A stretch of DNA of 64,000 nucleotides. Source: Ruminococcus sp. Its GTDB lineage: Bacteria > Bacillota > Clostridia > Oscillospirales > Acutalibacteraceae. The stretch spans positions 1 to 64,000 of the forward strand of contig JAFTHZ010000006.1 of NCBI GenBank assembly GCA_017457155.1, written 5' to 3'. Under the pieces are notes generated by a model that saw nothing but the letters and a program-made list of their open reading frames with translations, ran no database searches and had not been told where the DNA came from. The position numbers and the translations under genes are program-made. Below, piece by piece: positions 52,519 through 61,199 of the stretch. Each line of letters opens with the position of its first letter. Position 1 is the first letter of the stretch.

Positions 52519-52547
52519 ATTGTAACACAACTTAATCAAGTAGTCAA
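52519..52547 (-). promoter_or_regulatory. Promoter of the ribosomal/nusG operon
   Basis: On the minus strand TTGACT (52542-52547), 17-bp spacer, TACAAT (52519-52524). Confidence 0.85.
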
Positions 52548-52585
52548 CACTTTTTTTAACTTTTTTGAAACATTTGAAAACCGCC

Positions 52586-52615
52586 TTGAGAAAGCCACTA
52601 TATATATGTTATAAT
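52586..52615 (+). promoter_or_regulatory. Promoter of the FliB-like gene
   Basis: TTGAGA (52586-52591), 18-bp spacer, TATAAT (52610-52615). It overlaps the longest frame of the FliB-like gene, which excludes that start. Confidence 0.7.
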
Positions 52616-52642
52616 ACATCCAAAACCACAAGGAGATGGCCT

Positions 52643-53575
52643 ATGACACAGGTTTTTCCCGATTATTACAACCACTTCCGATGCATAGCAGACAAATGCA
52701 AACACAACTGCTGTATCGGCTGGGAGATAGATATTGATGAGGACACCGCCCGCCTCTACTCCTCCATAGAGGGAGATATAGGCACCGCCCTCAGAGAAAA
52801 CATCAGCACCCAAGGCGACTGCACACACTTTGTGCTAAGGGAGGGTGACCGATGTCCCTTCCTGACCGATCGCAACCTGTGCCGCATCATCAACGAACTG
52901 GGAGAGGACCACCTGTGCCACATCTGTGCCCAGCACCCCAGATTTCACAATCAGCTCCCTGACAGAATCGAATCGGGCCTTGGCATGTGCTGTGAGGAGG
53001 CAGCAAGGCTCATTCTCACCCACTCCTCCCCCACAACCCTCATCACAGAGGACGAGCCCTGCGGCGAGGACGAGATCATCGCCCTGCGCGACAGGGTGAT
53101 CCTCATCCTTCAGGACAGAAGCCTGGATATAAAAGAAAGAGTCACAAATGCCCTGAACTTGTGTGGCACCAACCTGACATCTCGCACCACGTCTCAGTGG
53201 ATCGACCTGTTCATTAGTCTTGAGAGGCTGGACGAGAAGTGGACGGAGATCCTTGAGCTTGTACGCAGAAAACACACCTGTGCTGACACAAATGGATTTG
53301 ACATATATATAAAAGAAAGACAGACAGAGTATGAACAGCTTCTGGTATACCTTATATATCGTCATATGGCAAACGCCCCCACCCTTGAGGATGCCTGCCC
53401 ACGTGTTGCCCTTGCGGCGCTTTGCTATGAGATTATCTACACCGCAGCAGCCGTGCTGTGGACAGAGAACGGAAGTTTTGACACAGAACAGCAGATCGAG
53501 CTGTGTCGGATGCTTTCCTCAGAGATAGAGTACTCGGACGAGAATCTCTACATACTGCTGGACAATCTATATTAA
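52643..53575 (+). CDS. FliB-family (flagellin lysine N-methylase-like) protein
   Basis: A 310-residue protein with the cysteine pattern of the FliB family: FRCIADKCKHNCCIGWEIDID near the N-terminus and CPFLTDRNLCRIINELGEDHLCHICAQHPRF further on, suggesting a bound iron-sulfur or other metal centre. FliB methylates flagellin lysines in Salmonella, but relatives are common in clostridia without that link. No flagellar gene is in the window, so the substrate here is open. The start is ATG 52643 with AAGGAG upstream. MscS follows by 27 bp. Confidence 0.82.
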   Translation: MTQVFPDYYNHFRCIADKCKHNCCIGWEIDIDEDTARLYSSIEGDIGTALRENISTQGDCTHFVLREGDRCPFLTDRNLCRIINELGEDHLCHICAQHPRFHNQLPDRIESGLGMCCEEAARLILTHSSPTTLITEDEPCGEDEIIALRDRVILILQDRSLDIKERVTNALNLCGTNLTSRTTSQWIDLFISLERLDEKWTEILELVRRKHTCADTNGFDIYIKERQTEYEQLLVYLIYRHMANAPTLEDACPRVALAALCYEIIYTAAAVLWTENGSFDTEQQIELCRMLSSEIEYSDENLYILLDNLY

Positions 53576-53602
53576 TATATATAAAGAAAAGGAGAGAAAA
53601 TT

Positions 53603-54427
53603 ATGGATTGGGAAAATATCTGGTCAAATCTGGCACAATGGGGCATAGAGTTCCTCACTGCCTGGGGCATCAAGCTCCTTATTGCAATCGGACTGTTTAT
53701 TCTGGGAGTAAAGCTCATCGGCCTTTTCGGCAAATGGATGAAAAACTCTCAGAAGCTTCATCGTCTTGATGACAGCCTCCGTTCATTCCTGCGCAGCTTC
53801 GGAACCATCGTTCTGTATGCTCTGCTTATCATCACCGTAGCCTCCATCCTGGGCATCCCCGCCACATCATTCATCACCATCCTCGCATCCTGCGGTGTTG
53901 CGGTAGGTCTTGCCCTGCAGGGCGCCCTCTCGAACTTTGCAGGAGGACTGATGATACTGTTCTTCAAGCCCTTCAAGGTAGGTGACTTCATCGAGGCATC
54001 AGGAGAATCAGGCACCGTTGTAGAGATCTCTGTTGTATATACCGAGATTCTCACCCCCGACAACAAGCGTATCACAATCCCCAACGGCACCCTGACAAAC
54101 TCTGTCATCGAAAACTACTCCGCAGAGGAGCTTCGCCGTGTGGATATGACCTTCACAACTGCCTACAGCTGCGACATCAACACCGTCAAGAAGATAATAA
54201 TTGGTGTTGTTGATAAGCACCCCCTGGCACTGAAGAAGCCCGAACCCTTTGTGAGAGTATCCGAACACTCCGACAGCGCCCTCACCTACGCCCTGCGCGT
54301 ATGGTGCAAGAACGAGGACTACTGGGACCTGTACTTTGACCTGATGGAAAGCGTCAAGGAGGCCTTCGACAAAAACGGAGTCGAGATCCCCTACCCCCAG
54401 ATGGACGTCCACGTTACAAACGACTGA
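53603..54427 (+). CDS. mscS: Small-conductance mechanosensitive channel MscS
   Basis: A 274-residue MscS with three N-terminal helices, the pore-lining Gly/Ala-rich TM3 (TILASCGVAVGLALQGALSNFAGGLMILFFKPFKVGDFI) and the cytoplasmic beta and alpha/beta vestibule domains ending VDVHVTND-like (MDVHVTND). It opens on membrane tension to release solutes. Length matches E. coli MscS (286). AAAGGAG precedes the ATG. It is probably cotranscribed with the FliB-like gene and ends at a terminator. Confidence 0.95.
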   Translation: MDWENIWSNLAQWGIEFLTAWGIKLLIAIGLFILGVKLIGLFGKWMKNSQKLHRLDDSLRSFLRSFGTIVLYALLIITVASILGIPATSFITILASCGVAVGLALQGALSNFAGGLMILFFKPFKVGDFIEASGESGTVVEISVVYTEILTPDNKRITIPNGTLTNSVIENYSAEELRRVDMTFTTAYSCDINTVKKIIIGVVDKHPLALKKPEPFVRVSEHSDSALTYALRVWCKNEDYWDLYFDLMESVKEAFDKNGVEIPYPQMDVHVTND

Positions 54428-54454
54428 CAAGCCAAAAGACCCTAACACATACAA

Positions 54455-54485
54455 AACAGCACCGATACCCTCGGTGCTGTTTTTG
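54455..54485 (+). terminator. Terminator after mscS
   Basis: aacagcaccga (54455-54465) pairs with tcggtgctgtt (54471-54481), then ttttg. Confidence 0.9.
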
Positions 54486-54536
54486 CTTTTGTATTCATCA
54501 GAAAAATGGATAATGTATACTTTGTCTCCTCTTACT

Positions 54537-54983
54537 CTAAGCAGCAAAAAGTGTATATATCCAGTAAACTATTCCGTATATAACGCTCACGGCTGTGCCG
54601 TAAACCAGCACAGGTCCTGCTATCGTAAACATCTTTGCTCCAAGGCCCAGAATATAGCCTTCGCTTTTGAACTCTATGGCAGGGGCTGCTATGGAATTTG
54701 CAAAACCCGTAATGGGCACCAGCGTCCCTGCTCCTGCGTGCTTTGCGATTCTGTCGTAAACCCCCAGCGCCGTCAGCAGAATCCCCAGAAATATCAGGGA
54801 GGCGGATGCAAGTGTCTTTGCGTCTTTCTCCACAATATCCAGCTTCATATAAAGCTCCCCCAGACCCTGTCCCAGAGTACAGATTCCACCGCCCACAAGG
54901 AACGCCTTGAGACAGTTGCGCACCACAGGGCTGGCAGGGGACTTCTCCTTGACCAGCTTCTGATATTCTTTCTTGTCAATCAT
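54537..54983 (-). CDS. spoVAC: Stage V sporulation protein AC (SpoVAC)
   Basis: A 148-residue membrane protein with the SpoVAC blocks KEYQKLVKEKSP..PVVRNCLKAFLVGGGICTLGQ, LGVYDRIAKHAGAGTLVPITGFANSI and the SEGYILGLGAKMF segment. SpoVAC forms part of the spore inner-membrane channel that moves calcium-dipicolinate. Its usual partners spoVAD and spoVAE are not adjacent. The start is ATG 54983 with AGGTGATATTT upstream; the longer frame adds three residues. Confidence 0.92.
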   Translation of the reverse strand: MIDKKEYQKLVKEKSPASPVVRNCLKAFLVGGGICTLGQGLGELYMKLDIVEKDAKTLASASLIFLGILLTALGVYDRIAKHAGAGTLVPITGFANSIAAPAIEFKSEGYILGLGAKMFTIAGPVLVYGTAVSVIYGIVYWIYTLFAA

Positions 54984-55041
54984 AAATATCACCTGACAAA
55001 AGTATTTCCAAAATTTCTTTTATTATAATGTAAAATAACTG

Positions 55042-55070
55042 TTTTCTTTCGTGAAGTTTTGTTGTATAAT
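55042..55070 (+). promoter_or_regulatory. Possible promoter of nifS-thiI
   Basis: TATAAT (55065-55070) with a weak -35 TTTTCT 17 bp upstream (55042-55047). Confidence 0.4.
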
Positions 55071-55100
55071 ATAGGATGACGAAATATTAGGAATGGTATT

Positions 55101-56231
55101 ATGACCGAACATTATCTTGACAACAGCGCCACCACCCGAGTATCTCAGGGGGCAGCTGACAAAGCAATAGAGCTTATGAGGGAATGTTATGCAAACCCCT
55201 CTTCTCTCCACTCCATGGGCTTCTCTGCCTCAAAGGAGCTGGAGCACGCCCGGGACACAATCGCAAAGGCTCTGGGAGCAGACAGCTCCGAAATATACTT
55301 CACCTCAGGCGGAACAGAAGCAAACAACCTGGCAATACTGGGATGTGCCCACGCTCACAAGCGCAGGGGCAACCGTATCGTCACCACCGCCACCGAGCAC
55401 AGCTCTGTGTATGAAACCATGCTTCACCTTCGGGACGAGGGCTTTGAGGTAATATTCGTATCCCCTGACATCACAGGCGGAGTAAGCGCTCAGGATGTAA
55501 TAAGCCAAATAGACGAAAAGACCATTCTGGTCTCAGTAATGTACATAAACAACGAAACAGGAGCCACAAACCCCATAACCGAAATTGCCGCCGCCATCAA
55601 GCGTCGGGGACTCAGTACCCTGCTCCATACAGATGCGGTGCAGGCCTTCGGAAAGGTGGATTTCAAGGTAGCCAGACTGGGCGCTCATCTTGTGAGCATA
55701 TCCGGCCACAAGATCCACGCACCCAAGGGAGTTGGCGCCCTCTATGTAAAGAAGGGTGTCCGCATCCTCCCCCACACCTTTGGCGGAAAACAGGAGAAGA
55801 AGCTCCGCCCCGGAACCGAATCCCTGCCCCTTATCGGAGCCTTCGGTGTTGCAGCAGAGGAGCTTGACATTCAGCAAAGTCGAGATAATGCTCAAACCCT
55901 GCGCTCCTATCTTCTGGACAAGCTGAGCCTGATCCCTCAGGTAAAGGTCAACTCTCCCTCGCAGGGCAGCCCCTTCATCCTCAACTTCTCTGTTGATGGC
56001 ATCAGAAGCGAGACCATGCTCCATCATCTGGCGGCACAGGGAGTATATGTATCCAGCGGCAGCGCCTGTTCAAAGGGTGCCAAAAGCCACGTACTCTCAG
56101 CCATGAATCTCCCCGATAATCTGGCAGACAGCGCCATCAGGGTCAGCTTCTCAAAGCACAGCACCCACGAGGACTGCGATGCCCTGCTGGAGGGTATCCG
56201 CAGCGGAATAGAAAATTTAGCAAAAAGGTAA
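55101..56231 (+). CDS. Cysteine desulfurase, NifS/IscS family
   Basis: A 376-residue PLP enzyme that takes sulfur from cysteine as a persulfide. PLP lysine is Lys204 in SISGHKIHAPKG, the PLP-stacking region has TEHSSVYE (His100), and the catalytic Cys323 lies in the loop SSGSACSKGA. Immediate coupling to thiI (7 bp) marks it as the sulfur donor for tRNA 4-thiouridine and perhaps thiamine thiazole (the role of B. subtilis NifZ), rather than for general Fe-S assembly. AGGAATGGTATT precedes the ATG. Confidence 0.95.
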   Translation: MTEHYLDNSATTRVSQGAADKAIELMRECYANPSSLHSMGFSASKELEHARDTIAKALGADSSEIYFTSGGTEANNLAILGCAHAHKRRGNRIVTTATEHSSVYETMLHLRDEGFEVIFVSPDITGGVSAQDVISQIDEKTILVSVMYINNETGATNPITEIAAAIKRRGLSTLLHTDAVQAFGKVDFKVARLGAHLVSISGHKIHAPKGVGALYVKKGVRILPHTFGGKQEKKLRPGTESLPLIGAFGVAAEELDIQQSRDNAQTLRSYLLDKLSLIPQVKVNSPSQGSPFILNFSVDGIRSETMLHHLAAQGVYVSSGSACSKGAKSHVLSAMNLPDNLADSAIRVSFSKHSTHEDCDALLEGIRSGIENLAKR

Positions 56232-56238
56232 ATATATT

Positions 56239-57405
56239 ATGAAAGAAATTGTACTTATCAAGCTGGGCGAAATTGCCCTGAAGGGTCTCAACAGACATAC
56301 CTTTGAGGCAGCTCTGAAAAAGAACATCAAGAGCACCCTCTACGGACTGGGATACTTCAAGGTTTCCATCGCTCAGTCCACAATATATGTCACCCCTCAG
56401 TCCGAGGTGGATATGGATGAGGTATGCGACAGAATCTCCAGAGTATTCGGCATTGTCAGCTTCTCCCGCGCCTGCGTCTGCGAGAAGTCCATGGACTCCA
56501 TCTTTGCCAATGCTCCTGACTATCTGCGCGAAGAACTTCAGTACGCAAAAACCTTCAAGGTCGAGGCAAAACGTTCTGACAAAAAATTCCCCCTGACCTC
56601 CCCCGAGATTTCCCGTGAGGTAGGCGGACTCCTCCTTGAGAACTTTCCCCATCTGACCGTGGATGTTCACAATCCCGATGTCAAGGTAGTTGTTGAGGTA
56701 AGAGACTTCGGAGCCTACATCCGCGCAGGTGCCCTGAAAGGTGCTGGCGGTATCCCCGTTGGTACAGGCGGCAACGCAGCCATTCTCATCAGCGGAGGAA
56801 TTGACTCACCCGTGGCAGCATATATGCTGGCAAAGCGTGGCGTCAGCCTCACTGCGATCCACTTTGCAAGTCCTCCCTACACCAGCGAGCGAGCAGAGGA
56901 CAAAGTCCAGAGACTACTTATGAAGGTATGTCGCTATGCAGGCCCCATCACCATGGTCACAGTCCCCTTCACCGCTATTCAGGAGCGCATCAAGGACGAG
57001 TGTCCCGAGGAGCTGTTCACCATTATCATGCGCAGAATGATGATGAAGATATCCTGCGAAATCGCAAAGAAGTATGAGTGCTCCGCCCTCATCACAGGCG
57101 AGAGCCTGGGTCAGGTTGCAAGCCAGACCATCTCTGCCATAGTCTGCACAGACGACGCGGCAGATATGCCTGTGTTCAGACCTCTCATCGGTATGGACAA
57201 AGAGGAGATCATTCAGATATCACGAAAAATCGACACCTTTGATATTTCCATAGAGCCCTATGAGGACTGCTGCACAGTATTCACTCCCAAACACCCCCGC
57301 ACACGTCCCGTCCTCAAGTTTGTCAGATATGCCGAGGAGGACGCAAAGCTCTATGACCTCATAGACGAAGCCATCGAAAACGTAAAAATCACCCAACTCA
57401 GATAA
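56239..57405 (+). CDS. thiI: tRNA 4-thiouridine synthetase ThiI
   Basis: A 388-residue ThiI: N-terminal ferredoxin-like domain, THUMP domain (about 60-165) and the PP-loop ATPase with SGGIDSPVAAYM (185-196). It adenylates U8 of tRNA and passes sulfur to it. The C-terminal rhodanese domain of E. coli ThiI is absent, as is usual in Firmicutes, where the partner desulfurase supplies the persulfide. It lies 7 bp after nifS. Confidence 0.96.
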   Translation: MKEIVLIKLGEIALKGLNRHTFEAALKKNIKSTLYGLGYFKVSIAQSTIYVTPQSEVDMDEVCDRISRVFGIVSFSRACVCEKSMDSIFANAPDYLREELQYAKTFKVEAKRSDKKFPLTSPEISREVGGLLLENFPHLTVDVHNPDVKVVVEVRDFGAYIRAGALKGAGGIPVGTGGNAAILISGGIDSPVAAYMLAKRGVSLTAIHFASPPYTSERAEDKVQRLLMKVCRYAGPITMVTVPFTAIQERIKDECPEELFTIIMRRMMMKISCEIAKKYECSALITGESLGQVASQTISAIVCTDDAADMPVFRPLIGMDKEEIIQISRKIDTFDISIEPYEDCCTVFTPKHPRTRPVLKFVRYAEEDAKLYDLIDEAIENVKITQLR

Positions 57406-57444
57406 CATCCGACAATACATCTTATTTACCCCGGAGGAATGTAT

Positions 57445-60210
57445 ATGAGAACAGAATTATTTTCCGTACGCTCAAGCCCGGAGGAAGTAGCACTTCTGGA
57501 TAAAAACATAAAGAAGATCGTCACAGACCTTGACCACAAATCTTCCATCAGGGTTCTTTTCAAGACAGAGATCAACCGCGATCCCCGTGCCATCAAAAAA
57601 GACCTGATGAGCAGTCTTGTGTCTGATAATCCTCCCGAGCTTTATATTTATGCCAACGCCCTGAGCACAAAGGACAGCGCCTCCTTCCGCAGATTGTTCA
57701 CTCCCCTGCTGGAGCGAATCGAGAAGGAGCTGCCTGCAGGAGACTACGACGAGGATACAGGCCTTTTGCTTTATCCCAACATCAAAGTTTATCCCTTGGA
57801 TAAACTGGACAGCGATTACCCTGCCTACTGCTTCACAATCCAGAACAAAAAGGTGCTGGTGCTGCCCCGCATCACTCTTGTTGGCGAGGACATCAGCGAA
57901 TACCTGTGCAAGGCCGTCAACTGTGCCAAGGAGATTTTCTCCCGTGCTTTTGACGAGTGCCGCGAGGGATACATCTACCTGCCAAAGGAGAAAGCCCTGA
58001 AAAAGCTTATGAAAAAACGTGGCGAGAAGACCCCCGTCGCAGCTGACACAGAGAAAACAACAGAAGCTCCCCTGCAGGAGACTGCACCCAAAAAGCAGGA
58101 TTCTCCCAAGGCTTCCGATCCTCACAAGGAAGCAAAAGAGAAAAAACCTGCCCCTGAGAAGAAACCCGTTGCCAAAGCTGAGCATAAGGCTGACAACTCT
58201 GCCCACAACACCCTTGCGGATGAGCTGATGACCATAGCTGAAGATCATCCCGTTCACAATGCAGATATCCCTGTTCCCACTCAGCCTGTCCGCTCAAAAA
58301 CTCCAAAGACTCCCAAGGCTCCCAAGCCAACACCCTCAGAGCCTATGAATCTGGCTGATGAGCTGGTGTTTGCTGCAGCCTCGGCTCAGGGTGTCACCGA
58401 AGAGGAAGTTCCCTCTCCCAAGAAGGAGAAGGAACAATCCCCTGCTCCCAAGCAGAAGGAGAAACCCGAGGAAGAGGCAAAGAACCCCTCACAGAAAAAC
58501 AAAGAAGACAAAAAGTCTCAGAAGAAGGAAACAGAGCCCGCAAAGGACTCAAAGAAAACTTCCGAGACAAAAAAAGATAAAGATACAAAGAAAGAAACAA
58601 AGACTCAGAAGAACAAGAATACTGAATCCAAAACCCAAGAGAAGGATCAGAAGAAAGACAGCAAGGCTAAAGATAAGAAGAAGGACAAGAAAGAAGAATC
58701 CAAACCCTCCAAGGATAAGGATACTTCCCTTGCCGCTGTCACCGATTCTCCTGACGAGATTGCTGAGCAGAAGTCAGAACCCAAGAAAAAGCGTTCCTTC
58801 AAGGCATTTCTCAGAAGCTTCATTCCCATGAAGGGCGACAGCGCAAGAGCGCTGACCCAGAAGATTGTTGTCCTTGTGGCAATCGCAGCGTTCATCACCG
58901 CCACAGTTATGCTGTGCAACTTCTATCTTGTGAAGCCTGCCGAGAACAAAAAGATCATCTCCGAGATTCAGGAGCTGTTCTACGGCACCGTCATCAAGGA
59001 CGCTGACGGAAACATCATCGCCACAGGTGAAGAGAAAAACTGGGAGGCACTCAAGGAGGTCAACGACGAGATCGTCGGCTGGATCAAGATCGACGACACC
59101 GATATCGACTATCCCGTACTCTTCCACAAGGAAGACAACGCCGACAGCCAGTACTATCTGTACCGTAACTACAAGCAAAAGCCCTCTGACTTCGGAAGTA
59201 TCTTCGTTGACTACAGATGTGTCAACGGAGCCGCAGGCAAGCAGGTTATCCTCCACGGCCACAACATGAGCAGCGACGGCTCAATGTTTACAGAGTTGCT
59301 CAACTACAGCCGCAAGGATGGCTGGACTGAGGGTAATATGGACTACTACAAGAAGCACCCCCTCATTCAGTTTGATACACCCGATGGTGATGCAGACTGG
59401 GTTATCTTCTCTGTTATGAAGGTCAATGTTTCCAACAGCAACAAATCCGCCTTCAACTACCTTATGGGTGAGTTTGACTCCGACGCACAGTTTATGAACT
59501 TCATCTATAATGTTAAGGAAATGTCCTACATCGATGTGGACGTTCCTATGAACGAGAGCGACCGCATTATCACCCTCTCCACCTGCTCCTATGAGCAGAA
59601 GAATAACAGAACCATCATTATGGCAAGACAGCTGCGCGAGGGAGAGGACCTGACAGATATCATCGGAGATGCTCAGCAGCACACCCCTGTCAGCAAGGTT
59701 TCTTCCAGCTTCAGCAAAGAATTGGAAGCAAATAACATCACCTGGTATGACGGCGCAGGTAACCTTGACGGAGACGAAGCAGTAGAGTTCCTGGAGCCCG
59801 ACAAGATCTTCACCGTAAAGTTCGTTGACGCAAACGGCAAGACTCTGGCAATCCAGGAGGTTCTTGAGGGAGAGGATGCCACCGATCCCGATATCAAGGA
59901 AGACCGACTGCGCAAGAAAGCCGAGGGCGGCTACTACTTTGAGTTCACAGGCTGGGACAAGAGCTTCAAGAATGTCACCAAGAATCTGACCATCCGACCC
60001 AAGTATAACAAGATCAAGATGACCTCTCCTCCCACAGAGGCCACCACCGAGAGAGTGACAGAGCCGGAGGAAACAACGACAAACAACACCCCCATCGTCA
60101 CCGATCCTCCCGAACCTACCCAGAAGCCCACAGTTCCCACAGAGCCCAAAGTCACCGACCCTCCTCAGGAGAGCAACACAACCGCTCTTACTGCTGACGT
60201 CTTAACATAA
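57445..60210 (+). CDS. Multidomain class B-type sortase
   Basis: A 921-residue protein with an unusual layout. Residues 1-190 form a globular domain of unknown family; 195-450 is a Lys/Glu/Pro-rich, repetitive, probably disordered stretch. A membrane helix lies at about 474-494, then a class B sortase domain (about 530-740) whose catalytic His lies in ILHGHNMSSDGSMF (about 604-606), Cys714 in TLSTCSYEQ and Arg in NRTIIMAR. After it come a Listeria-Bacteroides (Flg_new/InlB-B-type) repeat (about 785-855) and a Pro/Thr tail. Sortases are normally 200-300 residues. The start is ATG 57445, 7 nt after GGAGG; an ATG at 57439 is too close. Sorting substrates are not in the window. Confidence 0.85.
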   Translation: MRTELFSVRSSPEEVALLDKNIKKIVTDLDHKSSIRVLFKTEINRDPRAIKKDLMSSLVSDNPPELYIYANALSTKDSASFRRLFTPLLERIEKELPAGDYDEDTGLLLYPNIKVYPLDKLDSDYPAYCFTIQNKKVLVLPRITLVGEDISEYLCKAVNCAKEIFSRAFDECREGYIYLPKEKALKKLMKKRGEKTPVAADTEKTTEAPLQETAPKKQDSPKASDPHKEAKEKKPAPEKKPVAKAEHKADNSAHNTLADELMTIAEDHPVHNADIPVPTQPVRSKTPKTPKAPKPTPSEPMNLADELVFAAASAQGVTEEEVPSPKKEKEQSPAPKQKEKPEEEAKNPSQKNKEDKKSQKKETEPAKDSKKTSETKKDKDTKKETKTQKNKNTESKTQEKDQKKDSKAKDKKKDKKEESKPSKDKDTSLAAVTDSPDEIAEQKSEPKKKRSFKAFLRSFIPMKGDSARALTQKIVVLVAIAAFITATVMLCNFYLVKPAENKKIISEIQELFYGTVIKDADGNIIATGEEKNWEALKEVNDEIVGWIKIDDTDIDYPVLFHKEDNADSQYYLYRNYKQKPSDFGSIFVDYRCVNGAAGKQVILHGHNMSSDGSMFTELLNYSRKDGWTEGNMDYYKKHPLIQFDTPDGDADWVIFSVMKVNVSNSNKSAFNYLMGEFDSDAQFMNFIYNVKEMSYIDVDVPMNESDRIITLSTCSYEQKNNRTIIMARQLREGEDLTDIIGDAQQHTPVSKVSSSFSKELEANNITWYDGAGNLDGDEAVEFLEPDKIFTVKFVDANGKTLAIQEVLEGEDATDPDIKEDRLRKKAEGGYYFEFTGWDKSFKNVTKNLTIRPKYNKIKMTSPPTEATTERVTEPEETTTNNTPIVTDPPEPTQKPTVPTEPKVTDPPQESNTTALTADVLT

Positions 60211-60239
60211 GATCAATCTATCATTAGGAAGTGACAGAT

Positions 60240-60659
60240 ATGAAATGTGACCTGATATTCTACCTCGCACGCAGAACCAGCTACTGCGAAAAAGCCCTGA
60301 AAAAACAACTGGAAGAACTGTCCCTGGGACTCAACACAGTAACCGCCTCTACCACCCCTGTTATGCTGGGAGAGAAGCTGGTCGAGTCCTTTGGCAGATG
60401 CAATCTGGTGTTCATCATCGGCGGTCTGGGATTCACAGGCAGAAACGGCCTCTCTGACGTATTGTCAAAGGCCCTCTCCGCCACCAAGGTCACTATCGCA
60501 GACACGTGGAAGCTGAGAAACAACATCGGCAAACAGTACGGATATATGATCCGCTGTGGCAGACAGATGATTATTGCTCTGCCTGACAAACCCGAGGAGC
60601 TCAGGGAGATGTTCACCCCTGCCCTGATATCCTGCATCAAGGATGTCTGCAACGTATAA
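60240..60659 (+). CDS. MoCF-like (MoaB/CinA fold) small protein
   Basis: A 139-residue protein resembling the molybdopterin-binding/CinA N-terminal fold: FIIGGLGFTGRNGLSDVLSKAL stands where the family has GGTGxTxxDxT, and ALPDKPEELREMF resembles the LPGxPxEM element of CinA. The conserved Asp-Thr pairs are altered, so cofactor activity is doubtful. The start is ATG 60240 with AGGAA 9 nt upstream; a GTG at 60231 is too close. It follows the sortase gene by 29 bp and may share its transcript. Confidence 0.6.
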   Translation: MKCDLIFYLARRTSYCEKALKKQLEELSLGLNTVTASTTPVMLGEKLVESFGRCNLVFIIGGLGFTGRNGLSDVLSKALSATKVTIADTWKLRNNIGKQYGYMIRCGRQMIIALPDKPEELREMFTPALISCIKDVCNV

Positions 60660-60676
60660 ACATTCATAAAATGCAA

Positions 60677-60710
60677 AGACCTGTACCAAAATTTGGTACA
60701 GGTCTTTTTG
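60677..60710 (+). terminator. Terminator after the MoCF-like gene
   Basis: agacctgtacc (60677-60687) pairs with ggtacaggtct (60695-60705), then tttttg. Confidence 0.9.
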
Positions 60711-60731
60711 TGTGCTATTTTGCATTACATA

Positions 60732-60767
60732 AAAGAGTCGGGAACAGAGTTTCCTCCGTCCCCGACT
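60732..60767 (-). terminator. Terminator of the oxygen-defence operon
   Basis: agtcggg (60736-60742) pairs with cccgact (60761-60767); on the minus strand CTTTTATG follows. Confidence 0.7.
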
Positions 60768-60810
60768 GTGAGTTCTGATTCGCTGTGAAATCCGGGTTTA
60801 TCAGATTTTC

Positions 60811-61179
60811 TCAGGCCTTCCAGAGTCCGTGCAGATTACAGTATGCGTAGGTTGCAACATACTCGTCATCCTCGCTGACAGCAAACTTTGCTGCAGGCTC
60901 CTGTGCAGGTGCCAGATACTTGATCTGCATACCCTGCTTTGTCTCTACACAGATCCACTCGATAAAGTGCTCCTCAACCATGGGATGGGCAACGCTTCCT
61001 ACAGAAACAGACACAACACCATCCTCGACCTGTACAACAGGAACATGCTTCTCCTTAGCTGCGTCCACAGTATCAGGGACGATCTCGGTCATGTTCTGAC
61101 CGCAGCACTTTACGGGAACACCCTTGTCCTTTACCTTTGTGATAATGTTACCACAATGCTCACAAATATAGAATTTCAT
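60811..61179 (-). CDS. dfx: Desulfoferrodoxin (superoxide reductase, 2Fe type)
   Basis: A 122-residue two-domain superoxide reductase, which reduces superoxide to peroxide. The N-terminal desulforedoxin domain has Cys6, Cys9, Cys25 and Cys26 (center I). The catalytic center II ligands are His45 (with Glu43 and Lys44 beside it), His65, His71, Cys114 and His117 (CNLHG). AGGAGGAAACTATT precedes the ATG. It lies 20 bp after the flavodiiron fusion gene whose rubredoxin domain may feed it electrons. Confidence 0.96.
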   Translation of the reverse strand: MKFYICEHCGNIITKVKDKGVPVKCCGQNMTEIVPDTVDAAKEKHVPVVQVEDGVVSVSVGSVAHPMVEEHFIEWICVETKQGMQIKYLAPAQEPAAKFAVSEDDEYVATYAYCNLHGLWKA

Positions 61180-61199
61180 AATAGTTTCCTCCTGATAAA

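Noticed and set aside
58019..58831. Arg-rich open frames overlapping the sortase linker
   Set aside because: They are frame-shadows of the Lys/Glu codon repeats and have no ribosome binding sites.
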